Positions 1 to 6,539 of a stretch of DNA of 18,801 nucleotides are shown here, piece by piece. Both the position numbers and the translations under genes were made by a program. The notes beneath the pieces were generated by a model. That model had not been told where the DNA came from. It searched no databases and saw only the letters and a list, made by a program, of their open reading frames with translations. Position 1 is the first letter of the stretch, and every line of letters starts with the position of its first letter. Origin of the DNA: Actinomycetota bacterium (lineage in GTDB: Bacteria; Actinomycetota; Humimicrobiia; Humimicrobiales; Humimicrobiaceae); the NCBI GenBank assembly GCA_018400395.1, contig JAGYMN010000018.1, forward strand, positions 1 through 18,801. The letters are read 5' to 3'.

Positions 1-205
1 TCTCAATCAGGGTACCTGCAGTAAGTGAGGCAAAAAAAATAGCAAATACACTGAGCGATACAGCAGAACCTATAAAATCAAGCCCAACACCAAGTTCATC
101 TGATATAAGCGGTATAAGCGGAGCAATAAGATATCTTGCCATGAACAGTAAAAGGATCTGGAAAAATGCATAAAAGAATATTTTGGTTCTGTTCCCTTTT
201 ATCAT
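1..205 (-). CDS. MFS transporter, N-terminal part (runs off the left edge)
   Basis: An open frame begins at ATG (203-205) and stays open to the window edge, giving the first 68 residues. After a short basic N-terminus (MIKGNRTK) comes a hydrophobic helix containing ARYLIAPLIPLISDELG. This is the usual shape of the first helix and first periplasmic loop of major facilitator superfamily permeases. A second hydrophobic stretch (about residues 45-64) starts helix 2. The substrate cannot be told from this fragment. The ribosome-binding site is weak (CCAGG four bases before ATG). The gene lies 105 bases downstream of rpmA on the same strand. In many bacteria obgE follows rpmA, so this looks like the point where the conserved order ends. 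Membrane transporter is fairly sure, MFS family likely, substrate unknown. Confidence 0.75.
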   Translation of the reverse strand, partial: MIKGNRTKIFFYAFFQILLLFMARYLIAPLIPLISDELGVGLDFIGSAVSLSVFAIFFASLTAGTLIE

Positions 206-310
206 TACCTGGAAAATAAAAATCCATGTTTATATACTGCTGGCAATAGCAAACGAAGAGGTATAAAATTTGATTTTTGGCAGGATTATTTCTCAGGAAG
301 CTGCAGCAGT

Positions 311-562
311 TCAGGTGACTATATTAACTATTTTGCCCTTCTTGCTGTTCTTTACAAACTCAACCCTTCCATCAGCCCTGGCAAAAAGAGTGTGGTCCCT
401 TCCTAATCCTACATTGATCCCCGGCCGGTATTTTGTCCCTCTCTGCCTTATAATTATATTTCCGGCTGTTACTGACTGGCCGCCGGATTTTTTTATACCC
501 AGATATTTTGGGTTACTGTCTCTACCATTCCTGGTACTTCCAGCACCTTTTTTACTTGACAT
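311..562 (-). CDS. rpmA: 50S ribosomal protein L27
   Basis: Ribosomal protein L27 of the large subunit, whose N-terminal tail reaches towards the peptidyl-transferase centre. The 83-residue product has the typical start MSSKKGAGSTRNGRDSNPKYLG and the central GNIIIRQRGTKYRPGINVGLG and DHTLFA signatures, at the usual family length. The N-terminus begins directly with the SSKKGAGS-type mature sequence. It lacks the cleavable extension found in Firmicutes, which fits a non-Firmicute host. It starts with ATG 8 bases after the rplU stop, with an AGGG ribosome-binding site overlapping the end of rplU, so the two genes are surely co-translated. No stem-loop with a U-tract is evident in the 105 bases after its stop. 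Confidence 0.97.
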   Translation of the reverse strand: MSSKKGAGSTRNGRDSNPKYLGIKKSGGQSVTAGNIIIRQRGTKYRPGINVGLGRDHTLFARADGRVEFVKNSKKGKIVNIVT

Positions 563-570
563 ATTGGTCC

Positions 571-888
571 CTACTTTCCTACTTTTATCCTGTTAGCATG
601 AAGTACGGTAAGCAGCTGTCTGTGTCCTACCTTCCGGTGCTGCCTTTTTTTTGCTTTGTGCTTGTAGGCTATTACCTTTTCACCTTTTATCTGCTGCTTT
701 ATAGTTGCTTCCACCCTGGCATCCTCAATAACAGGAGAGCCTAAAGAGATGTTGCCGCTGTCGCTAACAAGTTTTACCTGGTTAAGTATGACGCTGTCGC
801 CTTCCTTCCCTTTGATCCTGTCTACAACAACATCCCTGTTCTCTTCGACCTTATACTGTTTTCCACCGGTTGTAATTATAGCGTATAT
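571..888 (-). CDS. rplU: 50S ribosomal protein L21 with apparent ATA start codon
   Basis: Ribosomal protein L21 of the large subunit. Reading the minus strand gives an uninterrupted 105-residue frame with the family hallmarks: YAIITTGGKQYKVEE at the N-terminus, a GSPVIEDARVEA segment, and the basic C-terminal signature KHKAKKRQHRKVGHRQ followed by LLTVLHANRI. Length and conservation are normal. There is no in-frame ATG, GTG or TTG at the expected start. The codon aligned with the usual Met-Tyr-Ala-Ile is ATA (886-888), six bases after a perfect AAGGAG (895-900). The upstream frame reaches a TAA without any canonical start, and the first internal GTG is about 60 residues in, after essential sequence. 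I therefore place the start at ATA; a single-base assembly error (ATG to ATA) is the alternative. Its stop lies 8 bases before rpmA. Confidence 0.93.
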   Translation of the reverse strand: MYAIITTGGKQYKVEENRDVVVDRIKGKEGDSVILNQVKLVSDSGNISLGSPVIEDARVEATIKQQIKGEKVIAYKHKAKKRQHRKVGHRQLLTVLHANRIKVGK

Positions 889-894
889 ATTGTG

Positions 895-900
895 CTCCTT
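895..900 (-). promoter_or_regulatory. Ribosome-binding site of rplU that fixes the ATA start
   Basis: AAGGAG on the minus strand, followed by six bases (CACAAT) and then ATA TAC GCT. The strong site and ideal spacing show that initiation occurs at or next to the ATA codon rather than at a remote canonical start. Confidence 0.8.
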
Positions 901-931
901 AAGAAATTTTAAATTTTAACAAAGTATAAAA

Positions 932-946
932 ATTACAAATTGTAAT
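932..946. repeat. Perfect 15-bp palindrome at the predicted rplU start site
   Basis: ATTACAA-A-TTGTAAT is a perfect inverted repeat (7-bp arms, 1-bp centre). It overlaps the downstream edge of the candidate -10 box and the predicted initiation point of rplU. The position suits an operator, but the sequence is AT-rich and chance is possible. I do not recognise a known regulator motif. Confidence 0.4.
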
Positions 947-974
947 CCTAGCATAAGCTCCTGCATGCTGTCAA
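945..974 (-). promoter_or_regulatory. Candidate promoter for rplU-rpmA
   Basis: On the minus strand a perfect TTGACA (-35 box, 969-974) is followed after 18 bases by TAGGAT (-10 box, 945-950), which fits the TAnnnT form. Initiation would fall near 937, leaving a leader of about 50 bases before rplU. It lies in the largest gap of the window (889-1003), between rng and rplU, where a separate ribosomal-protein promoter is plausible. The spacer is one base longer than ideal and no experiment supports it. Confidence 0.5.
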
Positions 975-1003
975 TCAAATTATTACAGGTTTACACATGT
1001 ACT

Positions 1004-2680
1004 TCAGCTTACAATATCCGCCACAGCACTTGTTTTGGATACTGATTTGATCCTTACCTTTACCCTCTGGCCAAGGTGCTTGCCTCCTCCGATTACCTGT
1101 ACAATATACCCGTCAATCCTGGAGATGGCATCATCCCTGTTATGGAGATACTGCTCTTCTATCAACATATCTATTATATCCCCCGGCCTGCACGGCCGTG
1201 ACGCCTCCTTAATCTCTCCAACCGAGCCCTCTGCGGCCACCATAAACGTATCAAGCGGCAGTTTTGGATCGCTCTGTATGGCAATGTATTTCCTGACGTT
1301 GCCCTCAAGCCTTTTGAGGTTTTTCCCATCCAGACCGATTATTAGTGAGGCAATATCCGAATTCATCTTCAAAAGCATCGCCCTGTTATTGCTTTCCCGG
1401 GCAAGCTTTTTTATCTTTCTTTCTATTTCAAGTCTTACCGTCTCTTCCGACTTTACAAAACCCCTGCCCAGACAGCTGGGACAGACTTTGCACATGGTCC
1501 CCAGTATGCCGTCCGACACATTCTTTCTTGTCATCTCCAGAAGACCCAGTTTTGAAAACGGAAGAATCTCGGTTCTTGTCTTATCATTTTCAAGGCACTG
1601 CCGGAATCTTTTAAATACTTTATTCCGGTCTCTCTCACATGCCATATCTATAAAATCTATAACTATTATTCCACCGATGTCCCTCAGTCTCAGTTGATTT
1701 GCAATCATCTCGGCTGCTTCCATATTTGTCCGCAGTATAGCCTGGGCCGAACTTTTGCCGGAAGTATACTTCCCTGTATTTACATCAATTGTGGTCATTG
1801 CTTCTCCGTGATCTATTACAATAAAACCACCGGACCTTAACCAGACTTTCTGTTCAAGGGCATTTTCTATTAAGTCATTTATACCAAATTCTTCAAAAAG
1901 GCTGTCCCTCCCATGATGGAGCTTTATATTTGTATATTTTACCCCTATTGAGCCAAGGTATTTTTCGATATCCCTCTTTATGTGCTTACTGTCTACATAA
2001 ACGGCATCAAATTTTTCGGTGAATATATCCCTGAGTATTTTTATTACCATTGCCTGTTCCTGGTATATCAGGGAAGGCTTTTTTGCCTTTTCTGCATTGC
2101 TTTTTATCTGCCTGAACCGCCTCATCAGTGATTTCAGATCCTTATTAAGCATGCTCTTGCTGACACCCCTGCCTGCAGTCCTGACTATCAAGCCAAAATC
2201 TTTTGGCTTGATCTCTCCCGCAATCTTTCTCAGTCTTTCCCTTTCTTCTTCTTCAAGCTTCTTTGAGGCCCCCACTCCATTATTAAAGGGGGCAAGAACC
2301 AGGTATCTTCCCGGTATGGATATAAAAGTTGTAAGCCTGGCGCCCTTTGTTTTCATTGGATCTTTAGTCACCTGGACCAGGATCTTCTGATTGGCTTTCA
2401 GCACATATTGTATCTTTCTCGGTATTTCGCCGCTGTTTTCCAGCTCAATGTCGTCAAAACCAACTTCATTTACATAAAGGAAAGCATTCTTATCCTCACC
2501 TATATCCACAAATGCTGCATCCAGACTCGGAAGCACATTTTTTACTACTCCCAGATAAATGTTACCCACAATTGATTTTTTATTCTTCCTGTCAAAAAAA
2601 AGCTGCGCCACCTCTCTTGACTCAAGAATAGCTATCCTTATCTCATTCTGATCAGAGCTTATTACCAATTCTTTCTTCAA
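1004..2680 (-). CDS. rng: Ribonuclease E/G family endoribonuclease with TRAM-like C-terminus
   Basis: Single-strand-specific endoribonuclease acting in rRNA maturation and mRNA decay. The 558-residue protein shows an S1-like RNA-binding region (about 37-120), the RNase H-like/5'-sensor region, and the DNase I-like catalytic core. The metal-binding aspartates are visible in TTIDVNTG (Asp299) and VIDFIDM (Asp342, Asp345). The zinc-link is CPSC (Cys400, Cys403), with an extra Cys397 three residues before. The long disordered degradosome scaffold of proteobacterial or streptomycete RNase E is absent, so it is RNase G-like in size. Residues about 485-555 resemble a TRAM RNA-binding domain (IDGYIVQVIGGGKHLGQRVKVRI), an addition to the usual RNase G. 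The start is TTG, because MKKELVI matches the family N-terminus; the nearest ribosome-binding site serves an out-of-frame ATG (see the separate entry). An AT-rich 85-base gap separates it from the upstream gene. Confidence 0.95.
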   Translation of the reverse strand: MKKELVISSDQNEIRIAILESREVAQLFFDRKNKKSIVGNIYLGVVKNVLPSLDAAFVDIGEDKNAFLYVNEVGFDDIELENSGEIPRKIQYVLKANQKILVQVTKDPMKTKGARLTTFISIPGRYLVLAPFNNGVGASKKLEEEERERLRKIAGEIKPKDFGLIVRTAGRGVSKSMLNKDLKSLMRRFRQIKSNAEKAKKPSLIYQEQAMVIKILRDIFTEKFDAVYVDSKHIKRDIEKYLGSIGVKYTNIKLHHGRDSLFEEFGINDLIENALEQKVWLRSGGFIVIDHGEAMTTIDVNTGKYTSGKSSAQAILRTNMEAAEMIANQLRLRDIGGIIVIDFIDMACERDRNKVFKRFRQCLENDKTRTEILPFSKLGLLEMTRKNVSDGILGTMCKVCPSCLGRGFVKSEETVRLEIERKIKKLARESNNRAMLLKMNSDIASLIIGLDGKNLKRLEGNVRKYIAIQSDPKLPLDTFMVAAEGSVGEIKEASRPCRPGDIIDMLIEEQYLHNRDDAISRIDGYIVQVIGGGKHLGQRVKVRIKSVSKTSAVADIVS

Positions 2681-2688
2681 TTTTCCAT
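2677..2688 (-). promoter_or_regulatory. Minimal start-stop frame (Met-Glu-Asn-stop) overlapping the rng TTG start
   Basis: Reading the minus strand, GAGGAG is followed three bases later by ATG GAA AAT TGA. The TGA overlaps the rng start codon by two bases (TTGA). The strong ribosome-binding site is ideally placed for this ATG but 11 bases from the TTG of rng. Ribosomes may therefore start at the ATG, stop after three codons and restart at TTG. The alternative is direct, less efficient initiation at TTG. Seen in sequence; the function is inferred. Confidence 0.35.
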
Positions 2689-2765
2689 TTTCTCCTCTAT
2701 TAAAAAATTAAAAATCTATTAAACTTTAATATGCCGGTCTCTGAACATATATTTTAAACATAAAA

Positions 2766-3440
2766 TCATAACACCTCAAATGGGGTGAGCTTTTCTCCTT
2801 CTTTTAATGAATATGCTTCTTCCTTTACCACTCTTTCAATATCAAGCCCATAATATAATACGATTTCTTTAAACTTCTCTACAAACTGGACCGGTCTGAA
2901 TACTTTCATTCCCATATTTTCGGAAGTACCGGCAAAACCCGATAATTTAATGACCCAGAACTTCCCATCTTTTGATTTCTTTCCTGCTCCTGTATCATGT
3001 ATTGAGCCTTTAAAGTCCACAATACTGCAGGCACTGTCTATTATTTCTAAAGATTTTTCCCTGCCAGGATAACTGCTGCCAATGTAAATAGAATAATCAA
3101 TTATATCAATAATGCTCATCAGGCTTGCCGGCCGGCCGGAGAATTGTTTCACAGCGCTTATCCTTATTCCTCCTATAAGACTTTCATTTGCCCTTGAAGC
3201 AAATTCCTCATCAGTCATATCTTCAACTACAGTGATATCGCAGTATTCTGCCCTGCTTTCTATTCCCAGAGGCACTGGTGGGCCAAAGCTCAGCTTCGGC
3301 CTCTGGTTGAAACCTTCCGTATACTTTAATGCTATTCCCGCCCTTCTGAGTGCCCTTGTCATCACCGATATGACATCTAGATGAGAGAGGTATTTGCTGC
3401 TGCCTTCTTTTAAAAACTTAAATCTGAACTTTATTTCCAT
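2766..3440 (-). CDS. TIGR03936/DUF2344 radical SAM-associated protein
   Basis: A 224-residue protein with the signature of the DUF2344 (TIGR03936) family: FRFKFLKEGSSKYLSHLDV near residue 6, then RALRRAGIALKYTEGFNQRPKLSFG, then PLGIESRAEY. The family has no established biochemical function. It is known for always accompanying the TIGR03960 radical SAM protein, either as a neighbour or as its C-terminal fusion. Here it is a separate gene, starting at ATG 28 bases after the radical SAM gene stops. Only a weak purine-rich ribosome-binding site is visible. Its position before rng and the ribosomal genes hints at a role in RNA or ribosome modification, but that is inference. Family assignment is confident, function unknown. 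Confidence 0.92.
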   Translation of the reverse strand: MEIKFRFKFLKEGSSKYLSHLDVISVMTRALRRAGIALKYTEGFNQRPKLSFGPPVPLGIESRAEYCDITVVEDMTDEEFASRANESLIGGIRISAVKQFSGRPASLMSIIDIIDYSIYIGSSYPGREKSLEIIDSACSIVDFKGSIHDTGAGKKSKDGKFWVIKLSGFAGTSENMGMKVFRPVQFVEKFKEIVLYYGLDIERVVKEEAYSLKEGEKLTPFEVL

Positions 3441-3468
3441 TTTTTGCTTTCAGATGCTGCACTTTTTA

Positions 3469-5280
3469 TTATTTTATTTGACTATCTATGTTTATTAACT
3501 CAAGGGCCTTATTGTAACCTGCAAGAAATATTCGTTTTTTTATACCTATATCAACAATATCCCAGGGAAGTATTTCACCAGTATCATATTTCCTGGATGT
3601 AAAAAATTCCACTGGTATTTTATTTATTTTAAAAGAATCAATCCAGGCATCCCTGTTAAACAGTTCATTCCAGTTATCAAACCTTGCCCCCTTTTTCCAG
3701 GCATCCTCTATTGCCTTTCCCATCCTTATATCACCCCTGGAAAGCGCACATTCGATCCTGCTTATATCAGGGTTGCTCCAGCTTATGTTTATATATCTGG
3801 CAGAAATATTTTTAAGGATAAGATGTATTTTTTCCTCAAACCTTTCAGGAGCATCCTGCGCGGTCCACTGGAAAGGAGTAAATGGTTTTGGAATAAAGAC
3901 ATTTATGCTTACGTTTATATAAAATCTTTTTAGCTTGCTGCGCGGCATTGCTTTCCTGGCCCTCCATGCTATCCTTTTTATCAGCTCTGCGATCTCAAGT
4001 ATGTCTTCCTCTTTTTCACCCGGAAGGCCTATCATAAAATACAGCTTTATTTTTTCCCAGCCGCTTCCAAAAGCTATATCAATGCATTCCATGATCTGTC
4101 TTTCGGTAATATTCTTCTTGATTATATCCCTCATCCTCTGGCTTCCTGCTTCCGGTGCGAATGTCAGGCCCGGCCGCCTGCCCTGGTTTATAAGCTCTGC
4201 AATACCGATACTGAAACTGTCAAGCCTCAATGAAGGCAGCGAGATTGAAAGATTTTTCCCTTTCATTTCTTCCAGGATCCCTTTTAAAAGACTGTCAAGT
4301 TCACTGTAATCTGATGCAGACAGGGATAAAAATGATATCTCTTCATAACCGGTATTGGCCAGGCCTTCAATGCTCTGCTCCACCAGCTTTTCAGCTTTTC
4401 TTTTTCTTACAGGGCGGTATATGTACCCTGCCTGGCAGAACCTGCATCCCCTGGGGCAGCCTCTCATTATCTCCACCTCATAACGGTCATGCACCGTTTT
4501 TATACCCGGTATAACAGGCCTTGTGACTATCCTGAAGCTGTCAAGATCTTTGATTACAGCTTTCTTTACCTTTAAAGGCGGCTCTATTTTTTTTATTTTT
4601 CCATCATTATAAAAAAAGAACCTGTACTCTGAAGGAACATATACCCCGTCAAGTTTTGCTATATCCTTTAAAAAGGCTCCCTTATTTCCATCGCCGTACT
4701 TATGTTTTTGCAGAAGCTTCAGTAACTCTATAATTATTTCCTCTCCGTCGCCTACTACCATAAAATCCATGAAACGCGACATGGGCCCGGGATTTACAAC
4801 AGCAGGACCTCCCGCACATACCAGCGGTGCATCCGGGCCCCTCTTACCGGAAATTACCTCGATACCTCCGATATCAAGCATGTTTAGTGTATTTGTATAT
4901 AAAAGCTCATGCTGCAGACTGAACCCTATAAGATCAAAACTGTCCAGAAAAATCCTGTTTTCCAGAGAAAAAAGGGCAGTTTTTGTTCTTCTAAGGCGTT
5001 CTTCAAAATCAATCCATGGTGCATAGGCCCTCTCCGCAGAAAAGCAGGGGTACCCATTTATGATATCATACAATATCTGAAGCCCCAGATTTGGCATCCC
5101 GACTTCATATATATCTGGAAAGGCAAGACATACAAGTACGCCCCTGCCCATATCCGCCAGCCATCCGGGCCCCTTGCTGGATATCCCTGCTTCATTTCCC
5201 ACATATCTGCCAGGTCTTTCTATGCCTTCAAGCAGTTTTTCCAGCTCACCGTATTGAAGCGATCTAATTTTTTTGTCCAA
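3469..5280 (-). CDS. TIGR03960 family B12-binding-type radical SAM protein
   Basis: A 603-residue radical SAM enzyme. The N-terminal half is a cobalamin-binding-like Rossmann region (VCLAFPDIYEVGMPNLGLQI at about 50-69, CAGGPAVVNPGPM near 155, GDGE at 177-180). The DxHxxG cobalamin-ligand motif is not seen. The radical SAM core follows, with the iron-sulphur cluster motif RGCPRGCRFCQAG (Cys275, Cys279, Cys282) and later FAPEAGSQRMRD and FMIGLPGE motifs. The product and substrate are unknown; it works with the adjacent DUF2344 protein in all genomes I know of. The start is TTG, 17 bases after the rodA stop, with AGGAAGG lying just after the rodA TAG. An earlier GTG in the gap is followed at once by TAA and cannot serve. 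Family sure, reaction unknown. Confidence 0.93.
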   Translation of the reverse strand: MDKKIRSLQYGELEKLLEGIERPGRYVGNEAGISSKGPGWLADMGRGVLVCLAFPDIYEVGMPNLGLQILYDIINGYPCFSAERAYAPWIDFEERLRRTKTALFSLENRIFLDSFDLIGFSLQHELLYTNTLNMLDIGGIEVISGKRGPDAPLVCAGGPAVVNPGPMSRFMDFMVVGDGEEIIIELLKLLQKHKYGDGNKGAFLKDIAKLDGVYVPSEYRFFFYNDGKIKKIEPPLKVKKAVIKDLDSFRIVTRPVIPGIKTVHDRYEVEIMRGCPRGCRFCQAGYIYRPVRKRKAEKLVEQSIEGLANTGYEEISFLSLSASDYSELDSLLKGILEEMKGKNLSISLPSLRLDSFSIGIAELINQGRRPGLTFAPEAGSQRMRDIIKKNITERQIMECIDIAFGSGWEKIKLYFMIGLPGEKEEDILEIAELIKRIAWRARKAMPRSKLKRFYINVSINVFIPKPFTPFQWTAQDAPERFEEKIHLILKNISARYINISWSNPDISRIECALSRGDIRMGKAIEDAWKKGARFDNWNELFNRDAWIDSFKINKIPVEFFTSRKYDTGEILPWDIVDIGIKKRIFLAGYNKALELINIDSQIK

Positions 5281-5297
5281 CTTACACAGACCTTCCT

Positions 5298-6512
5298 CTA
5301 TAACAGATCAGAAAAATCCTCATAGGCTATCTCGTGATCCTTTCTGGTCTCCCTGTATATATTTACGTTTGATACCAGCGCAATCCCGAATAACATGGAG
5401 ATAAGGCTGGATCCTCCTGAGCTTATGAAGGGCAGGGGTATACCTATAATAGGCATTATCCCGATTGTCATCCCTATATTTATAACCACCTGTACGGTAA
5501 TCATAAAACCTACTCCCGAAGCCAGGAGCATTCCAAAGCTGTTATTGGAAGATGCTGCTATTCTGAAACATTTCCAGATAATAAATCCCAGCAATACTAC
5601 TGCCAGCAGGCACCCTAAAAAGCCGAGTTCCTCTCCTATGACAGAGAATATAAAATCTGTATGGTGTTCAGGGACATAACTTAAGTTTGTCTGGGTTCCC
5701 ATAAAAAGCCCCTTTCCGGTAAATCCCCCCGAGCCTATGGCCATCCTGGACTGATATAGATTATATCCCGCTCCCTCACTCGAGTAGTCCGGCCTCAAAA
5801 AAATAAGCAGCCTGTCGAGCTGGTACTGCTTTATTATCCCCATCTTAAGACCTGCAAAAAATCCGCCTGCAGCAGCAGCTATTATTGCAAGTATATAAAA
5901 AAAGTTAGCCCCGGATATGAAAAGCATTCCCAGAAATATTAATAAAAATATAATAGCGGTGCCAAAATCAGGTTCCATAAGCACAAGCAGGATAAATGCC
6001 AGTGCAGCTAACGTTGACAGCAGTACTTTCTTGAATGATATGTTGTTTACCTTTTCACTCTTTCTTTTCGACAGGAGCGCAGCAAGGGTTATTATCATAA
6101 ACACCTTGGCAAACTCTGAAGGCTGAATTGAGAACAATCCCAGATCTATCCAGCTTCTCGACCCGTGCACTTCATATCCAAATAAAAGTACCGCAGAAAG
6201 AGATAATACTCCCACAGCAGCAGCTATCCACCAGAAAACCTTTATTTTCCTGTGATTTACAAATTGAAGTCCGGTAAACAGTAGAACCCCTGCTCCCAGA
6301 AAAATTGACTGCCTTTTCAGATAATACATGGGGCCATCTGCCTCCGCTGCTAACAGATTCCTGGTGGCACTGTATATTATAAGCAGACCAAAAGATGCTG
6401 CAGCAAGAACTGCCAGGAAAAAAAGTATATCAAACCTGAAGCTTTTCCTCTTTTTCGAGGAATTAAGATCGTCTATCAGGCTTATGTCTCTATCATTTTT
6501 GCCTTTTAACAT
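5298..6512 (-). CDS. rodA: Peptidoglycan glycosyltransferase RodA (SEDS family)
   Basis: SEDS-family glycosyltransferase that polymerises lipid II into glycan strands for lateral wall growth, in complex with PBP2. The 404-residue membrane protein has about ten hydrophobic segments after a roughly 26-residue charged cytoplasmic tail. Recognisable elements are HGSRSWIDLG (about 116-125), the periplasmic loop SYVPEHHTDFIFSVIGEELG with the catalytic Asp286, and the C-terminal MPIIGIPLPFISSGGSS signature of RodA/FtsW/SpoVE. RodA rather than FtsW is favoured by its place directly after mrdA in the mre cluster. It starts with ATG 27 bases after mrdA. The region before it is A/T-rich, with no clear ribosome-binding site, so translation may depend on coupling. 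Confidence 0.96.
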   Translation of the reverse strand: MLKGKNDRDISLIDDLNSSKKRKSFRFDILFFLAVLAAASFGLLIIYSATRNLLAAEADGPMYYLKRQSIFLGAGVLLFTGLQFVNHRKIKVFWWIAAAVGVLSLSAVLLFGYEVHGSRSWIDLGLFSIQPSEFAKVFMIITLAALLSKRKSEKVNNISFKKVLLSTLAALAFILLVLMEPDFGTAIIFLLIFLGMLFISGANFFYILAIIAAAAGGFFAGLKMGIIKQYQLDRLLIFLRPDYSSEGAGYNLYQSRMAIGSGGFTGKGLFMGTQTNLSYVPEHHTDFIFSVIGEELGFLGCLLAVVLLGFIIWKCFRIAASSNNSFGMLLASGVGFMITVQVVINIGMTIGIMPIIGIPLPFISSGGSSLISMLFGIALVSNVNIYRETRKDHEIAYEDFSDLL

Positions 6513-6539
6513 ATATCTTATTTTTTTAAAATTTATAGA

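Noticed and set aside
206..310. Possible terminator after rpmA
   Set aside because: No GC-rich stem followed by a T-run could be found on the minus strand in this gap.
270..744. Hydrophobic plus-strand frames over rpmA and rplU
   Set aside because: Antisense of basic ribosomal proteins gives Phe/Leu-rich translations. The minus-strand L27 and L21 matches are unambiguous.
571..888. rplU as a pseudogene or frameshifted gene
   Set aside because: The frame is intact over the whole family length with all conserved segments. Only the start codon is unusual.
949..970. Short inverted repeat AGCAT...ATGCT between the -35 and -10 boxes of rplU
   Set aside because: A 5-bp stem with a 10-base loop in AT-rich sequence is expected by chance, and there is no U-tract to make a terminator.
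1035..1697. Long open frame on the plus strand opposite rng
   Set aside because: It is antisense to strongly conserved RNase G codons and its translation (Ser/Leu/Ile-rich) shows no family pattern. It is a shadow of the real gene.
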